Origin: Leguminivora glycinivorella
Taxonomy: Eukaryota; Arthropoda; Insecta; Lepidoptera; Tortricidae
Direction: 5' to 3'
Assembly (NCBI RefSeq): GCF_023078275.1
Contig: NC_062975.1
Location: forward strand, 22,102,641 to 22,166,640
Length of the DNA stretch: 64,000 bases
The position numbers and the translations under genes were made by a program. The notes under the pieces are model-generated. The model did no database searches, was not told the origin of the DNA, and was given only the letters and a program-made list of their open reading frames with translations. Shown here one piece after another: positions 1 to 11,540 of this stretch (positions are counted from its first letter, which is position 1; every line of letters begins with the position of its first letter).

Positions 1-160
1 CGGCGTTGATAAATAGACTCTTCTTGTTAACGAAATTTCACAAAAAGAGATCTTGTTAATTTATTACCAATCGAGATCTACATTTTTTTCGGCTCCATTT
101 AATTCGAGCTAATTAACGGATACACACGCTTTGCCATTTATAATATTATTATGGATTATT
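1..160. repeat. Fragment sharing a tail with a dispersed repeat
   Basis: The stretch at about 133-158 (ccatttataatattattatg, then gatta) is shared with the tail of the repeat at 39108-39263, where it follows a run of ACAC. In both places it ends a segment rich in ACAC. This suggests the window opens inside, or just after, a copy of the same dispersed element. The rest of the fragment is AT-rich and I cannot classify it. Confidence 0.35.
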
Positions 161-1826
161 ATAATATTGCTAAGACTTTAAGTCCCGACGTATTAAAAAA
201 CGCCTTACAAATTTTCAAGATAACAGATAGTAACAAACAATTGGTGTACAACGTTAAAGTTTTATGAAGATGTTGCAGAAATGGTGAGCAAAATCTTGGA
301 AATTGTAGCAATAGTACACTTACAGAATGGACTCGCTAAGTCCGTAATGAATTCAGTCACAAGTTGCGAGACGGCGAGAGATTTTATGTGTTACGAATGG
401 CAGACACACTTACAAGATAGGATAGCTATAGATGAACGATAGGGCTGTTGAAATGTAGTTGAATGATAACGATTCAATTGTTAGATAGAATTATGCGATG
501 TCTGGTACAAATTGTTTTACATTCTATGTAAAACATATACACGATGTAACATGAGGGAACCGAAAGATTGTAACTACGTAATTCAAAGGGCGAAATAAAG
601 ATAAAATGCTATATGATCTCAAGCAAATATCGCCTAAGAAATTATTTTTTTTTGTAATTTTTTTTAGTTTTTTGGATGTATTTTCACATAAAAAGCAAAT
701 GTTATTCGTAAAAGTGGCACTTAAATTAAAAATTTACATTTTTTTTTCTAAACAGATTTGACATCTATCAACGACGATAGTTAGATTATGTCCGATGTTG
801 TGAGAAAGAATAAGTAATTGTTTTTTTTTAATGCTTTCAAATCTGAAATTAGGCGAAATCCAGAAAAGTTTATATGACATTTTACTCTTCTAATATGATG
901 AGGAATACGCTGTTAAAATTATTCGGTTTCCTTATGTTACACCGTGTATAAAAACACGATGTACATAAAATGTGTTCTTGGTTTTGTTTTTCTCTGTGCA
1001 GATATATGGTCGTGATTCGTGATATACTTTTTGTTGATAGTAATATTGATAATTGCTACGCCATAAAATCATAACTATAGCTGCGTGATTTATACACTTA
1101 CAGTTTAATTTATAATGTTAAATGCTTTATGAAAACCGTATCGCAATCTTATTAGCTAGAAATGCTAGAATCGAGGTGACGATTAGTTCCACATTGCTAC
1201 CCAGAGGTCGATATACGCGGTATGGACTCCGCGTTGAGAAAAACTGCAGCAGGCTCAATCGTAATATGCTATTGGAGTCAGGAAATGAAGTGTGGCTGAA
1301 AACATTGAGACGGGCATCACCTTGGCCAACACATCTACATAGAACTTATGCGGCAAGAAGTGCCGTGCAGCGTTAGGCTTGTGTATACCGAGAACCGAAA
1401 ATACTTTGGACATCTCTCGGACATCGCATCTTGCCATAGAGTTGCATGCAACAATCATACGCCAAAGTGGAGCCTGATTCCTGAAAAGCAAGAGGACATT
1501 GATGATGATATGTCATATGGTAGGAGCTGGCAAACTTAAGAGAAAGAGTTAAAGGCCAATCAGAAAGTGCCCTTACAATAAAATTGGTAAGTTCAGCCTT
1601 GAAAGATTAGAAACATTTGGGGAAAAGGAACGCTATAATTTTGTAGTCAACAACATGGCAACAATGCGCCAGAAGCATATGCCATCTTAGAAAATTTCGA
1701 AATCGATTCTTAACAGTTAACAGTTGACGTCCAAAAGTATCAGAGACAATTTTAATTAATTTGTATAGACGCATAGTTATATCAGCATGTAAAGCCCTCA
1801 GCAGACAACCGAAGTAGTAACTTATT
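161..1826. other. Non-coding AT-rich stretch, nothing recognised
   Basis: No conserved domain, RNA gene or repeat boundary was recognised. Two overlapping plus-strand open frames at 1122-1376 and 1348-1539 have mixed composition but no recognisable motif, signal peptide or flanking splice pattern, so I do not call them genes. There are poly-T and poly-A runs at 640-670 and 740-750. Confidence 0.5.
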
Positions 1827-1890
1827 CATCATCATCATCATCATCATCATTATTATCAGCCTATCTTCGTCCACTGCTGGACATAGGCAT
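1827..1890. repeat. (TCA)n tract with LINE-type tail fragment
   Basis: A run of TCA triplets at 1827-1855 is followed by a segment containing cgtccactgctggacatagg. This word resembles a very common moth and butterfly repeat (cccactgctgggcaaaggcc, which occurs here at 39029-39048). TCA microsatellite tails are typical of several LINE families, and the LINE at 9.4-11.5 kb in this window also ends in one. I read this as a short 3' remnant of a non-LTR element; the family is not determined. Confidence 0.5.
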
Positions 1891-3645
1891 AGTAACTTAT
1901 TGAATCTGTATAATAAGATTTAATAAGATTCTGCAGGCTAAGATTGTTAATTAACAAGCGATGACACCAATGCTTGCATGCACTCAATGTTCATGGCCTC
2001 TTGCGCAGTTAGGCGACGGATATAATCTTGATAATGGCGGTGTTTGTCTCGATCTACAGAGATAATGACAATTAAGTGGTACAGGTGTACAGATAAGCGA
2101 GAAAAATCTAGCCTAGCGGTGTTGGAACCGCAACCTTGAAGATAATATAGGTCTTATTTTAAGTACTAAGTGCGTAGGTTTAATTCTAGATATCTGTCTA
2201 ATTAAAACTGTTTAAATGGAATACTTGAAAATTAAGTGCTTGATATAAGCGTAACTGAAACTACATAATATCAATCAAGTCAGTGGTAGGTATGTCGTTT
2301 ATTAGGTTAGCGTTGTTATACAACGCTAATTATAAGTATATCTATATGTATGAAGAATAATTAAAAAATGTATTGCACGTGAATGGTATTATAACAAAAA
2401 TATTCAGTCAAAATACGAGCATTTTCCTGCACATAAGCATATATTTATTGAAGTAAGTATCCAATATCATGAATCTCTTTTCATAACAAAAACGAGTAAA
2501 TTGCAATTGTACACTAATAAATAATGGAACAATAAAAACTACTGTAATTAACTCTATAATAATGGTAAACGTAATATTAAAACACGTCTTTTTTATAGTC
2601 TAGTTCCCGGACAGGAACATAATGCTGCTATTCATAAAGCCACGAAAGAATTCCATTATATGTTTTCATTCCAAAGTAAAAGTACTTATTATTTTCTACG
2701 CAGGTCGGCATAACAAAGTTTACTATTTTTTTCCTGACGGCTATCAGTTAAATTAAAATTAATACTGGAGCAGAGTCATCAATATGAATAAATGATTCCT
2801 ACCAAAACACCAAATTGATTCCTCCAAGCATGTACAAACCGTAAAGTGCATGTTTCAAAAGGGCCTTCATTTTGAGAACGACAATATAGGTATAACATTA
2901 GTCAAGTGATTTACCGATTACTTCCGACTTCATCCGAAAACCGAAGGCTCTCTTGGAATATCACGGGCTCAACAAAATGTCTGAAGATTTATATAAACAT
3001 CGCATCTAATTTTAACTTGCCTACGTCACGCTGTCTGGCACCTTGATGTCAAAGGTTGGGTTCGTAAAGAACCGTTCACAGTAATGGGATATTTTATTCA
3101 ATCCTGTATGTTAAGACATTTATCGTCACGAAATGTATACATTTTTCTAGGAATAAAGGAATAATTTACTGCTTCCAATGAAATTTGATCTGACGACCGT
3201 CTAATTATGATTGCTCTTTCTTTATACTTTACAGAATTACTGCGAATTATATGCGAATTTCTCCATCCATTGTTAACACGGTAGAGAGGTATAGCGATAT
3301 CTATGCTAATGACGCCTTATGTAATATTACGGAGTCTCAAATCTTGATTAGGAGCTCGGTTAAAAAATTGACATATGTATAAGACGATAGGACGACTCGA
3401 GGTTTCACAAATAAAAAGTGTTTGGGAAGTTCTTCATACGTGTAAGCTTCTGTAATAAATATACCCTGACTAACCTCTGGCCTAAGCGGCCCTGTCACCT
3501 CGGCTGACCTCTGAAACCATTTAAAACTTTTAAACCTATTCTTTGGGGAACATTTTCTTCTATCTTCGTGGAGCTCTACTAGATTTAAATAACAAAATAC
3601 AAGTTATCTCATTATGAAGCGACTATTTTAACACTGTTAGTTAAT
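1891..3645. other. Non-coding stretch, nothing recognised
   Basis: AT-rich DNA without an open frame of note, RNA gene, or repeat structure that I can delimit. Confidence 0.5.
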
Positions 3646-3834
3646 AACCTAACCACAAAATTAAAATTTTGATAAAACCCCCGACCGCGACCTAGTGAAC
3701 CGATTTTCATGAAACATGGCTAAGAACACTCCCGACTAACTCAGCTTTCAGACAAAAAAAACTAAATCAAAATCGATCCGTTCGAGAGCTACGATGCCAC
3801 AGACAGACACACACACAGACAGATAGACAGACAA

Positions 3835-3885
<51 letters not shown>

Positions 3886-3946
3886 TACACACAGACAGAC
3901 ACGTCAAACTTATAACACCCCTTCGTTTTTGCGTCGGGGGTTAAAA
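3646..3946. repeat. Dispersed lepidopteran-type repeat with (GACA)n core, copy 1
   Basis: This element starts with aacctaaccacaaaatt and ends with gcgtcgggggttaaaa. Inside are the words ccgaccgcgac, gattttcatgaaacatggc, aagaacactcccgacta and cgtcaaacttataacacccc. Two more copies lie at 34886-35126 and, decayed, at 60640-60803. In this copy the central ACAGAC segment has expanded into a microsatellite of about 95 bp (3803-3901). It codes for nothing and has no tRNA-like promoter that I can see. It is probably a non-autonomous dispersed element; the class is unknown to me. Confidence 0.8.
3803..3901. repeat. (GACA)n microsatellite
   Basis: Tetranucleotide tract, nearly pure between about 3840 and 3885, interrupted by ACAC and AAAC units. 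It lies inside the dispersed repeat at 3646-3946, and the copy at 34.9 kb has only a short tract at the same place, so the expansion is specific to this copy. Confidence 0.9.
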
Positions 3947-4600
3947 TAGATTAAAATAAACATATATTTTTTCCGGAATCTACAAAACTGGTGTTTAAAC
4001 ATTTAAGGAAGTCGGACATTCAAGTCGAGACAAAGCCCAAGCATCTAATTTAGAGAGCGAAACCATGTTCAGCTGAAAACAGCAATTCACTGTCCATTTT
4101 ATGCATCATCATGCACGCACACAGGTTTCCTTTGTCGTAAACCTCGACTAGATTAAAACCGAGCACAAGAATAGTTAAAAGTTAGTTGATCTTTACAATT
4201 GCCCGACATAATACTTTCACGTTTTATGTAATCATTCGCCTTTGGGCTCGCCCATCCGTCATGCTCGTTATCTTGATATAAACAAAGAAAGTGTGGTTAT
4301 CTCTAATCTTTTTAGGAAGGAGATAAGTGCATCTGCTTTGGAGCTCGATTTGAGGATGTTTTACAACCGGATTAAAAGAGGATTATAAGAACTAGTTTAT
4401 TACTAGCTACTTTACTTTCTTATTTGCCGTTGCGTGTCTCAGATCCAAATAATCCTTAAGGATTACCAGTTCACCAAAGATATCGGTCTCATAGTTATCA
4501 GAACTGTTACCTATGTTTTGCGAATTTGACAGGCCAATATTGTCAGGCAAACTGGTAATTCGTGGGCCCCTATAGGTTTTAAGCACAGACCAACCCCTAT
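3947..4600. other. Non-coding stretch, nothing recognised
   Basis: No coding or RNA signal recognised. The long minus-strand open frame at 4407-4817 overlaps the THAP-like exon in antisense, has no family resemblance and is treated as a shadow. Confidence 0.45.
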
Positions 4601-4770
4601 AGACATCTATTACAAGACGACTCGCGGTCGCCAGCCTTCCTAGTATTTGCACTGATATAAGCGCGGGCGCTCGCCGTGCCCGATCAGTATCGACCAAGTA
4701 ACAGACCCGAAAGCAGCGCGTGTTTTTCGCACTAAAAAATTGGAAAAGGGTATTTTGATGCCTTAAAGAT

Positions 4771-4854
4771 GTCCACCTGTAGTGTGAAATGGTGTGGAAA
4801 GGTAACAAGAAGCTCAAATTTGAAAACAGACGGCATTACATTCCACAAATAAGT
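4771..4854 (+). pseudogene. THAP-type zinc finger first exon or fragment
   Basis: From the ATG at 4771 the frame reads about 27 residues beginning MSTCSVKWCGK and ending GITFHK before TAA. THAP domains, C2CH zinc-binding DNA-binding modules, begin M-x(2-4)-C-x(2-4)-C at the very N terminus and carry a conserved F-H-K after a gap of this size; here Met, both cysteines and FHK are all in register. The later Cys/His pair and the AVPTIF-like box are absent. The next bases are taagtcat, which resembles a splice donor lacking its leading G, so this is either exon 1 with a mutated donor or an isolated remnant. A GC-rich pocket with possible promoter character surrounds it (4610-5040). THAP domains occur both in host transcription factors and in P-element-type transposases, and the fragment cannot separate these. 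Family resemblance is fairly good; gene status is doubtful. Confidence 0.5.
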
Positions 4855-4894
4855 CATATTTATAATTTATTCAGAGCCGGCATAGGTCAACTTA

Positions 4895-5040
4895 CATTGG
4901 CCACTTACGCGTCAGTAGAGGGACAGTCATACTTCTGTCCCTTTTCATCTGGCGCGACTGCCCGCCGTCCTTGAAACGGCCAATCACAGCGCGCTTAACA
5001 CATTCCCCGCCCGCTCCTCGCACCCCAAACACTGGTGACT
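4895..5040. promoter_or_regulatory. GC-rich pocket with CCAAT-like box
   Basis: Within AT-rich surroundings, this block contains tctggcgcgactgcccgccg, ggccaatcacagcgcgc and ccccgcccgctcctcgc. The inverted-CCAAT-like and GC-box-like words and the CpG content suggest a promoter or a GC-rich repeat remnant. It lies about 100 bp downstream of the THAP-like exon. No transcription start can be placed. Confidence 0.25.
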
Positions 5041-8000
5041 CGTATCGCGAACAAAATATACAAGATTGCTACTCTATAGGAGGTTCTCTGTGGTTTTAAG
5101 TGAAAAATGATTTATCTGCAGATAATTCTTGACCTGGCTGTCTCGTTTAAGCCCGTATAAGGTCTCAGTCTGGATAACGTGATTTTCACAGCCTTCTGAG
5201 ATAAAATGGAACAATGATGCAACATTGTTGCAGATACAAAGTATTCATAAATCGTGACTGTCGTGAGTGAAAATTTTGACATATGATCCGGAAAACTTGC
5301 TTTAACATGCTTTATTCCTAGGTATCAGTTGAACAAATCAGACTTTGCTTTTTCTTCGAGACTTGTAGTCTAAAAAGCAAAGTTTATTTGTTTTGCTGGA
5401 GAAGGCGCTTAGATGTTCCTAAAATATACAAGTGAGTAGGACTAAAGTTAAGGGAACAGAACTAAATAAACCCATTAAAATCATCAGTATTCAAAATGGT
5501 TTTAATCGATGTCATGTCTCACAAGGACTTCCTCAGAGTTCATTTGAATACAAATGATGACCGCGAAGAATTCGCATCGCCAAAATAAGACCCAAATCAT
5601 TCTCAGGACAAGGTGAAAAACAGAACGTGACCGGAAGGCGTGTCATTCTCAGTTCCTCACCATTGAACCTCATGGCAATGGCATAGAGTCTACTATAAGT
5701 TAGATAGAAGTGGTAGTACCTACGTGTTATGTAAGTTAATGGAATGAAAACGATATAGGTAAATCTCTTCCAATCGGATTACAAGAGATTAAGAGGAAGC
5801 CTCGCGCGGCAATCCACATGACTGGGTCAAAGGCGTTCGTTTTGTGGAAATTCGAGGAAGTATAATATTATAATGTTAGAGGCTTAGATGACCGCTATAT
5901 TATTTCCCAAAATTTGTTGCTTTACTATACTACTAATCCAGATTTTTATTTAAAGCGTAGTTTGTGTGTGTATACACATTTTTTTATTTTTCTAATACGA
6001 TTAGGGAATATAGACAAAGCTACAATAGTCAGTTTGTATGCTGGGAGACTAAGCAGTTTATTATATTTAGATACTGACCAAAAGTGGGACGCTTAAAGGC
6101 TGGTATGGTATCATACCCATGTATGTGGTTTTGTATGAAGATAAAGTTTGCTTCGAACTATCTAACATTTCTCAACATTAAATCCGTTTATAGTACCTAT
6201 ATATAGATCCTTATCTACTAAAAAAAAAAAACCCACTTGAAACAAACTGCAACATAGGTAACCACTGTAACCAGGTACTTACGCCTGACCTTGGACATGA
6301 AGGTACAAGTCCGAACGTGTCCGTTCCATTGATGCGTTTCTAAGGTCACCGGGGCACTGAAGCCCATTGTTTCGCATTCCGCATTGATTCCCATGATTGA
6401 ATTAGTGACCACGATGATAGTGAGTTGAACAAACTAAGTCGCTGGTATACAATAGAAGGTACGCTCTCATTTTGAAATGACAACATTCAACAAACCGAGT
6501 GAATCTTGTATCAGGAGCAAATAATTAAAACAGAATCTACTCAGACTACATATTGAAATTGAAATCGAAAAAAAGTCTCTTGTAAGAGCCCTTAAGGGCT
6601 ATTTGTGGAACACAATTTTTGATTTTACAGTCTGCACGTTGCAAGTAAAATTGCACAAAATATCGACAGCATATTATCATAACGATGAGGTATTTCTTTT
6701 ATTCTACCTACGGCTTTTCGGAGGCAAACTCTCTCTCTCAAACTCTGATAGTACATAAATAGGTACCGATTCTGTATTTGTTGTGGATTTTTAATGGATA
6801 TGTTATCTGTCAGTCATATTTTTTGATCCACAATCGGTAACCGAAATCACTCACTACCACTTGACACCAACAGATCACATCCATTACAAATTCATGATCT
6901 GTCATTACAATCAGAACACGCCTCCCGTCCCTTGAATTTGGATTCTGTTGTGTCATTACGTGAATAATGATTTCAAGGTTTCTGTGGCAAGCAATTTGAC
7001 ATGAAATTGATTAACAATGAGTTGTCATTTAGAACCTATTCAATGTTAAATTTGTTTCTGGTGATATTCCAACTTTACCATTTAGTACGGTCAATCAAAT
7101 GCCTCAGGCTTAGATATAAAAAAAAAAGGTATTTTGAGGAACTCTTTTTAGTCCTAAAAGCGTTTGATACATTGGAGCATTTAGAGCATTAGCGGATATG
7201 GCTACATTAGTGCATACGATGGAGCCTTGGGAACATACACGTTTCCTTGGATTGCTGAACCACTCCATCTAGAAGGAAGCAACATTCAGATGGAAAAAGA
7301 ATTTTCGGATTTTTATCTGACTATGGGCGCCATTTGTTCCAATTTTGTTTTTGGCGTCTCCCTTGAGATTCGTGTCAGCGATTTTTTATTGTGACCAAAA
7401 TGTTCCTACATCAACGACATTTATTTTTGTAACATAGGCATACAACAACAATAAACAACACAATCTTGTCATCAGATATCTTTAAGGTTAACCAAGGAAT
7501 AAGGACAAAGACCAGCGCTATAACCGTGCGAGGAGTGGTATAACGACTTCCGATTTCCTTGCGAATGATATCATGGCGTTAGTGAAGTTTACAGTATTTG
7601 GATCTTATAATTCCAGTCGTGAAGTCAGCGGGGCGAGACGGGTTAATGGTGTGTGGCGGACGTTGCCAGATTGTAGGGGTGTGTATCAAGATTTTAGTCT
7701 TTGTTTCTGAGATAAAATTTTATAAAATAAGTGTAATGACACGAGAAGATAAATCGGTGGGACCACAATAAAAAGTAAACACATGTAGTACAGTATTTTT
7801 AAATTCATTCAATTTTTTATAAAGAGCGAGCGGCCAGATATTACTATAAACAAAGATGAGTGGGAAAAGAGGGAGAGTCCTATGCCCAGCAATGAGACCC
7901 ATAACGGCCATAATATAGTATAATAAAATAACATTACAAAGTTATTGATGAATGACATATAGGCATTACATGTTTATATTACATTACATCAGATGCATCT

Positions 8001-9121
8001 GCCTTCTCGTAGGTATTTAATATTGGACTTTATGATCCATAACAATTCTTTGAGCTCTTCGAAGTAAGAATCGTTCTAGTTGGCATTATTTATTACACCG
8101 CATAAAGTGTTCGATAAAAACGCATTTAACCGATTTGCGAGACCATAAAAGCTTCACGAATAAAGTTTTGTACAGAGCACTAAAATCTGCGCTTCCACTG
8201 CGGAGTTGGAAATATCCTACCTATCTTTTGTATACCGGGAGGAAATTATGAAAGTGTTTGGTGTAAGCTTGATAAGGGATTAAGGTTGATAAGACGGAGT
8301 TCCTAGTAGTAGGTAAGCGTAAGTTACATAACCCTATTTGGATACTTTTTATGATAGAAGAGGCACAAGCAGACAAATCTTCTCTTTATCTAAAGCTCTC
8401 AAAGAGCTTCTTCGTTTCGAATTATTCTTTCTTCAAATGTTTGCAAATGGAATCTTTTCGACAACAACAGGAAAATACCTTTATGATTCACTGTCATCAA
8501 TGATAAAAATGTTTTATCTGAGATGCTGTGCATAAATATGAGCATTCATATACATAGTAAACATACCTATTGGATGCTGTCAAACAAGCTTATCGCGTAT
8601 CTACTTCCGCTGTTATCTGACATTCACAAAGGTTCATTCATCGGAAATATCATGATGATTAGGAAGGCAAATTAGGTACAACAGATCAAACGAACACATT
8701 CTGGACATTAAAAATAAGGCAGCTATATTAAAACTAGGACCTATGTCAAATTATATGTTCATTGACGTCACGCACTCAGAAAGTTCTAAATAATGTAGAA
8801 AAGCAAACTAAGAATTCTTTAAATAGGTACTGCAAACTAAATAGCAGTGGTGACAGGTTGTCAACACTAAGAAGATGAAAGAGGACAACGAACTATCGAA
8901 TGACCAACAAAAATACAAAGACACCTGTTTTTCGAACATTAATTAAAGGGGAGGAGCATAACACAATAATTTCAATAAGTGTCATATAAGAATGCACATA
9001 AACCTACGCATGCCATGCCGAATCGACACCGTTGTAAAAGCCGACCTCGATAGTACTATGTACTATCTGCGTTGGGCCAAGTGGTGGCGTACAATTAAAA
9101 ATGTATTAGATATCAAGTGTA
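5041..9121. other. Long non-coding stretch, nothing recognised
   Basis: About 4 kb of AT-rich DNA. All open frames are under 70 codons, have no recognisable domain and lack convincing splice or polyadenylation context. One weak inverted repeat occurs at about 5342-5386 (gactttgcttttt pairing with aaaaagcaaagtt). No RNA genes seen. Confidence 0.5.
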
Positions 9122-9250
9122 AGAGCCGGTTGCATCAAACTATCTGTCACCGTTAAAGCGTTCGTTAAATTTTATTGTATGGGAAGTTCCATAGACGTCC
9201 GCTGATTGACGATGATGTGTCTGTCAAATGTGGTTGATGCAACTGGCCCT
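9122..9250. mobile_element. Short MITE-like element with inverted termini
   Basis: The left end agagccggttgcatcaaact and the inverted right end agggccagttgcatcaacca match with few differences, and both continue into a similar ctgtcac/ctgtcaaa word. Element length is 129 bp and it has no coding capacity. The termini match a MITE type I recognise as common in Lepidoptera, but no superfamily is assigned and no target-site duplication is certain. Confidence 0.65.
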
Positions 9251-9408
9251 AAATTGATAGGTCCGAAATTAATTCACTTTCGGCTGGACCATAAAGCTAA
9301 CTGTAAAGTGCAAATTAGCGAATAATATGCAGTGAATGATATCTTAGAACAGTAACAGAATATGCCTGAATAACGTTATCTACATTTTTGAATCCTATCT
9401 TTTAAATC

Positions 9409-9463
9409 AACATTAGGTTTATAAAAGATGAAGGATCATAAAACAGTAAACTAGCAATATCAG
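9409..9463 (+). pseudogene. Possible upstream remnant of the LINE ORF
   Basis: Reading in the frame that starts aacattaggtttataaaaga gives N-I-R-F-I-K-D-E-G-S, a stop, then N-S-K-L-A-I-S. Many LINE polymerases have a K-D-E-(D)-G-x-L-L-T stretch just before the R-W-x-E-H-F motif, and R-W-A-E-H-F is found at once on the far side of the palindromic element at 9462-9603. I infer that the palindrome inserted into the LINE and that this is its displaced upstream part. The match is short. Confidence 0.3.
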
Positions 9464-9603
9464 TAGGCCTAGCACATGATTGCCGCGAGAGTATGTCGCC
9501 GCGAGATAGACTATCCGTCCTTATGTCATTAATACAGTTAGAAGAAGACGTGTGATCTATCTCGCGGCGACATACTCCCGCGGCCATCATGTGCTAGGCC
9601 TAC
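9462..9603. mobile_element. Palindromic MITE-like element inside the LINE edge
   Basis: The left arm runs from gtaggcctagcacatgat through gccgcgagagtatgtcgccg and cgagatagac. The right arm, about 9554-9603, is its inverse with a few differences. Arms are about 47 bp and the spacer about 45 bp. Both termini read GTAGGCC/GGCCTAC. There is no coding capacity. It lies exactly at the 5' edge of the recognisable LINE polymerase, and translation across the right arm supplies the first 17 residues of the long open frame there, which are therefore not part of the original protein. Confidence 0.75.
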
Positions 9604-11483
9604 AGTATTATTTAAAGCGCTGGGCGGAACACTTCAATACTCTGCTTAATGTAGATCGTTCAGCTGATCTGCTAAGTATCGGCTTAATGCCTCAACTTCC
9701 CTTTGTCACTGAGCTGGACGAGCCTCTATTGCGGGATGAGGTTGTCACTGCCATCAGGCAGCAACAAAACAAACGGGCGGCTGGCATTGACCTTATACCG
9801 GGAGAGCTGATTAAGTATGGTGGGGAGGAGTTGCATTCGGTAGTATGGAGACTCTTCGTTCGGATGTGGGAGCAGGAGCGCGTTCCTGATACTTTTAAAG
9901 TATCGCGCATAAGTGCTCTATATAAGAACAAGGGTGACCGATCCGACTGCAACTCCTACCGCGGTATTTCACTACTTTCGGTCCCTGGGAAGGTCTTTGC
10001 CAGAGTTCTGTTGAACCGTTTAAGAGAATTGTCTGAAAGGATTCTGCCTGAAACTCAATTTGGCTTCCGACCTGACCGAGGCACATGCGAGGCGATTTTC
10101 TCCGTGCGTCAACTCCAGGAGAAGAGCAGAGAACAGGGTCGCCAGCTCTATCTCTGTTTTGTTGACCTGGAGAAAGCCTTTGACAGCGTGCCTCGTGAGG
10201 CTCTTTGGGTAGTGCTTGGAAAGCTCGGGTGCACGGAAAAGTTTGTAAGGCTTCTTAGACTCCTGCATGACGATATGCAGTGCTGCGTCGCGGTAGACGG
10301 TGAACAAAGTGATTTCTTCCCCGTTACCTGTGGGGTGAAGCAAGGTTGCGTTTTAGCACCTACTCTGTTCGCTTTATACTTTGCAGTTGTAGTTAGAGAG
10401 GTCTTACAAACGGTTTCCCAAGGAGTCCGCATCCGCTTTCGCACAGACGGCAATCTTTTTAACCTGGCTAGACTTAAGGCTCATACAAAGGTCTCGTATG
10501 CAGTGATCTCTGAGATTATGTATGCTGATGATCTGTGCTTCATAGCAGAATCCCCAGACGGCCTGCAACAGCTGATGTCCGTTTTTCACCAAGCCTGCTG
10601 TAAGTTTGGCCTGAAGATCAGTGTCAAGAAGACAGAGGTAATGTCTCTGGACATTCACGGTCACGAGACACTGGCCATCAGGCTTGGTGAGGATGTGCTG
10701 AAGCAGGTTGATAAATTTCGCTACCTGGGGAACACGGTAACATCAAAGTGTGATCTTGATGCCGAGATCAACAGCAGGGTCGGTGCTGCAGCTGCAGCAT
10801 TTGGCAAGCTGCATTCCAAGGTCTTCTGCTCTCATGAGCTTAAGTTAGCCACCAAGGTATCAGTGTATATGGCAGTTGTGCTGCCAAATCTCCTATATTC
10901 CTCCGAGGCGTGGTGTGTATACCGTCGCCATATACGAACTCTGGATCGTTTCCACCTGAAATGTCTCCGTTCCATCATGAAGATCAGATGGTCTGACAGA
11001 GTGCGCAACACCGAAGTCTTGCGACGAGCCAATGTTGGTGGCATTGAGGCCTATTTAATGCGTCGGCAGCTTCGTTGGTGTGGTCACGTATCGCGTATGC
11101 CGGAGGAGAGAGTGGCAAAACGAATATTTTACTCTGAACTGGAGGAGGGCAAGCGAAAGCATGGCGGACAACTCCTTCGGTTCAAGGATGTCCAAAAGCG
11201 TCACTTGAAGAGTTGTGGCATAGAGCCCTCTCAATGGGAGCATTTGGCAGCACAACGACCAGAATGGCGCAGGTTGATATTTAATAAAGTGCGGAATTTC
11301 GAGGATCAACGTAAAGTTGACCTCGATACTAGACGCGACCAGCTCAAGGCCCGCCCACCCGCTGCCATATCCTATAATTACACTCACGGCGTACTTACGT
11401 GTCCTCAATGTGCACGGAGTTTCGCCGCAAAGATAGGCTACATTAGCCATCTTCGGGCGCATGAGCGTCGGAACATTATTTAG
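9604..11483 (+). CDS. LINE reverse transcriptase ORF, 5'-truncated, with C-terminal C2H2 finger
   Basis: RNA-directed DNA polymerase of a non-LTR retrotransposon, which would copy element RNA at a nicked target. The open frame runs uninterrupted from 9552; the nominal start there is GTG inside the adjoining palindrome, so no genuine start codon is preserved. Counting from 9552, R-W-A-E-H-F is at residues 23-28, F-G-F-R-P-D-R-G-T at 170-178, the first catalytic motif F-V-D-L-E-K-A-F-D at about 203-211, G-V-K-Q-G-C at 261-266 and the Y-A-D-D catalytic box at 324-327. A conserved L-R-W-C-G-H-V block is at 507-513. A zinc finger C617-x2-C620-x12-H633-x3-H637 ends the protein. No AP-endonuclease domain is present, although LINE proteins of this layout normally carry one at the N terminus, so several hundred residues are missing. 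The clade (RTE-, CR1- or L2-like) is not resolved. All catalytic residues are intact, implying a fairly recent insertion. Confidence 0.92.
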
Positions 11484-11540
11484 GGGTCGAAGTGGTCGCC
11501 ATGGCCGAAATCGGTCGGACTCCATCATCATCATTATTTA
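11484..11540 (+). repeat. LINE 3' UTR and TCATCA tail
   Basis: After the stop codon comes a short 3' UTR (ggggtcgaagtggtcgccat, then ggccgaaatcggtcgg) that ends in a catcatcatcattattta tract. Short microsatellite-like 3' tails instead of poly-A are usual for several LINE clades. The sequence then changes to ordinary AT-rich flank at about 11541. Confidence 0.7.

Noticed and set aside
1122..1539. Overlapping plus-strand frames as a possible gene
   Set aside because: No family, no Met context or splice support, and the two frames are out of register.
3803..3901. CRISPR-like or regulatory tandem array
   Set aside because: It is a simple (GACA)n microsatellite without spacers.
4407..4817. Minus-strand 136-codon open frame
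   Set aside because: It overlaps the THAP-like start in antisense; no recognisable motif.
9402..9590. Minus-strand 62-codon open frame
   Set aside because: It lies mostly in the palindromic element and has no domain.
10020..11534. Several minus-strand open frames opposite the LINE polymerase
   Set aside because: They are antisense shadows of a confidently identified reverse transcriptase.
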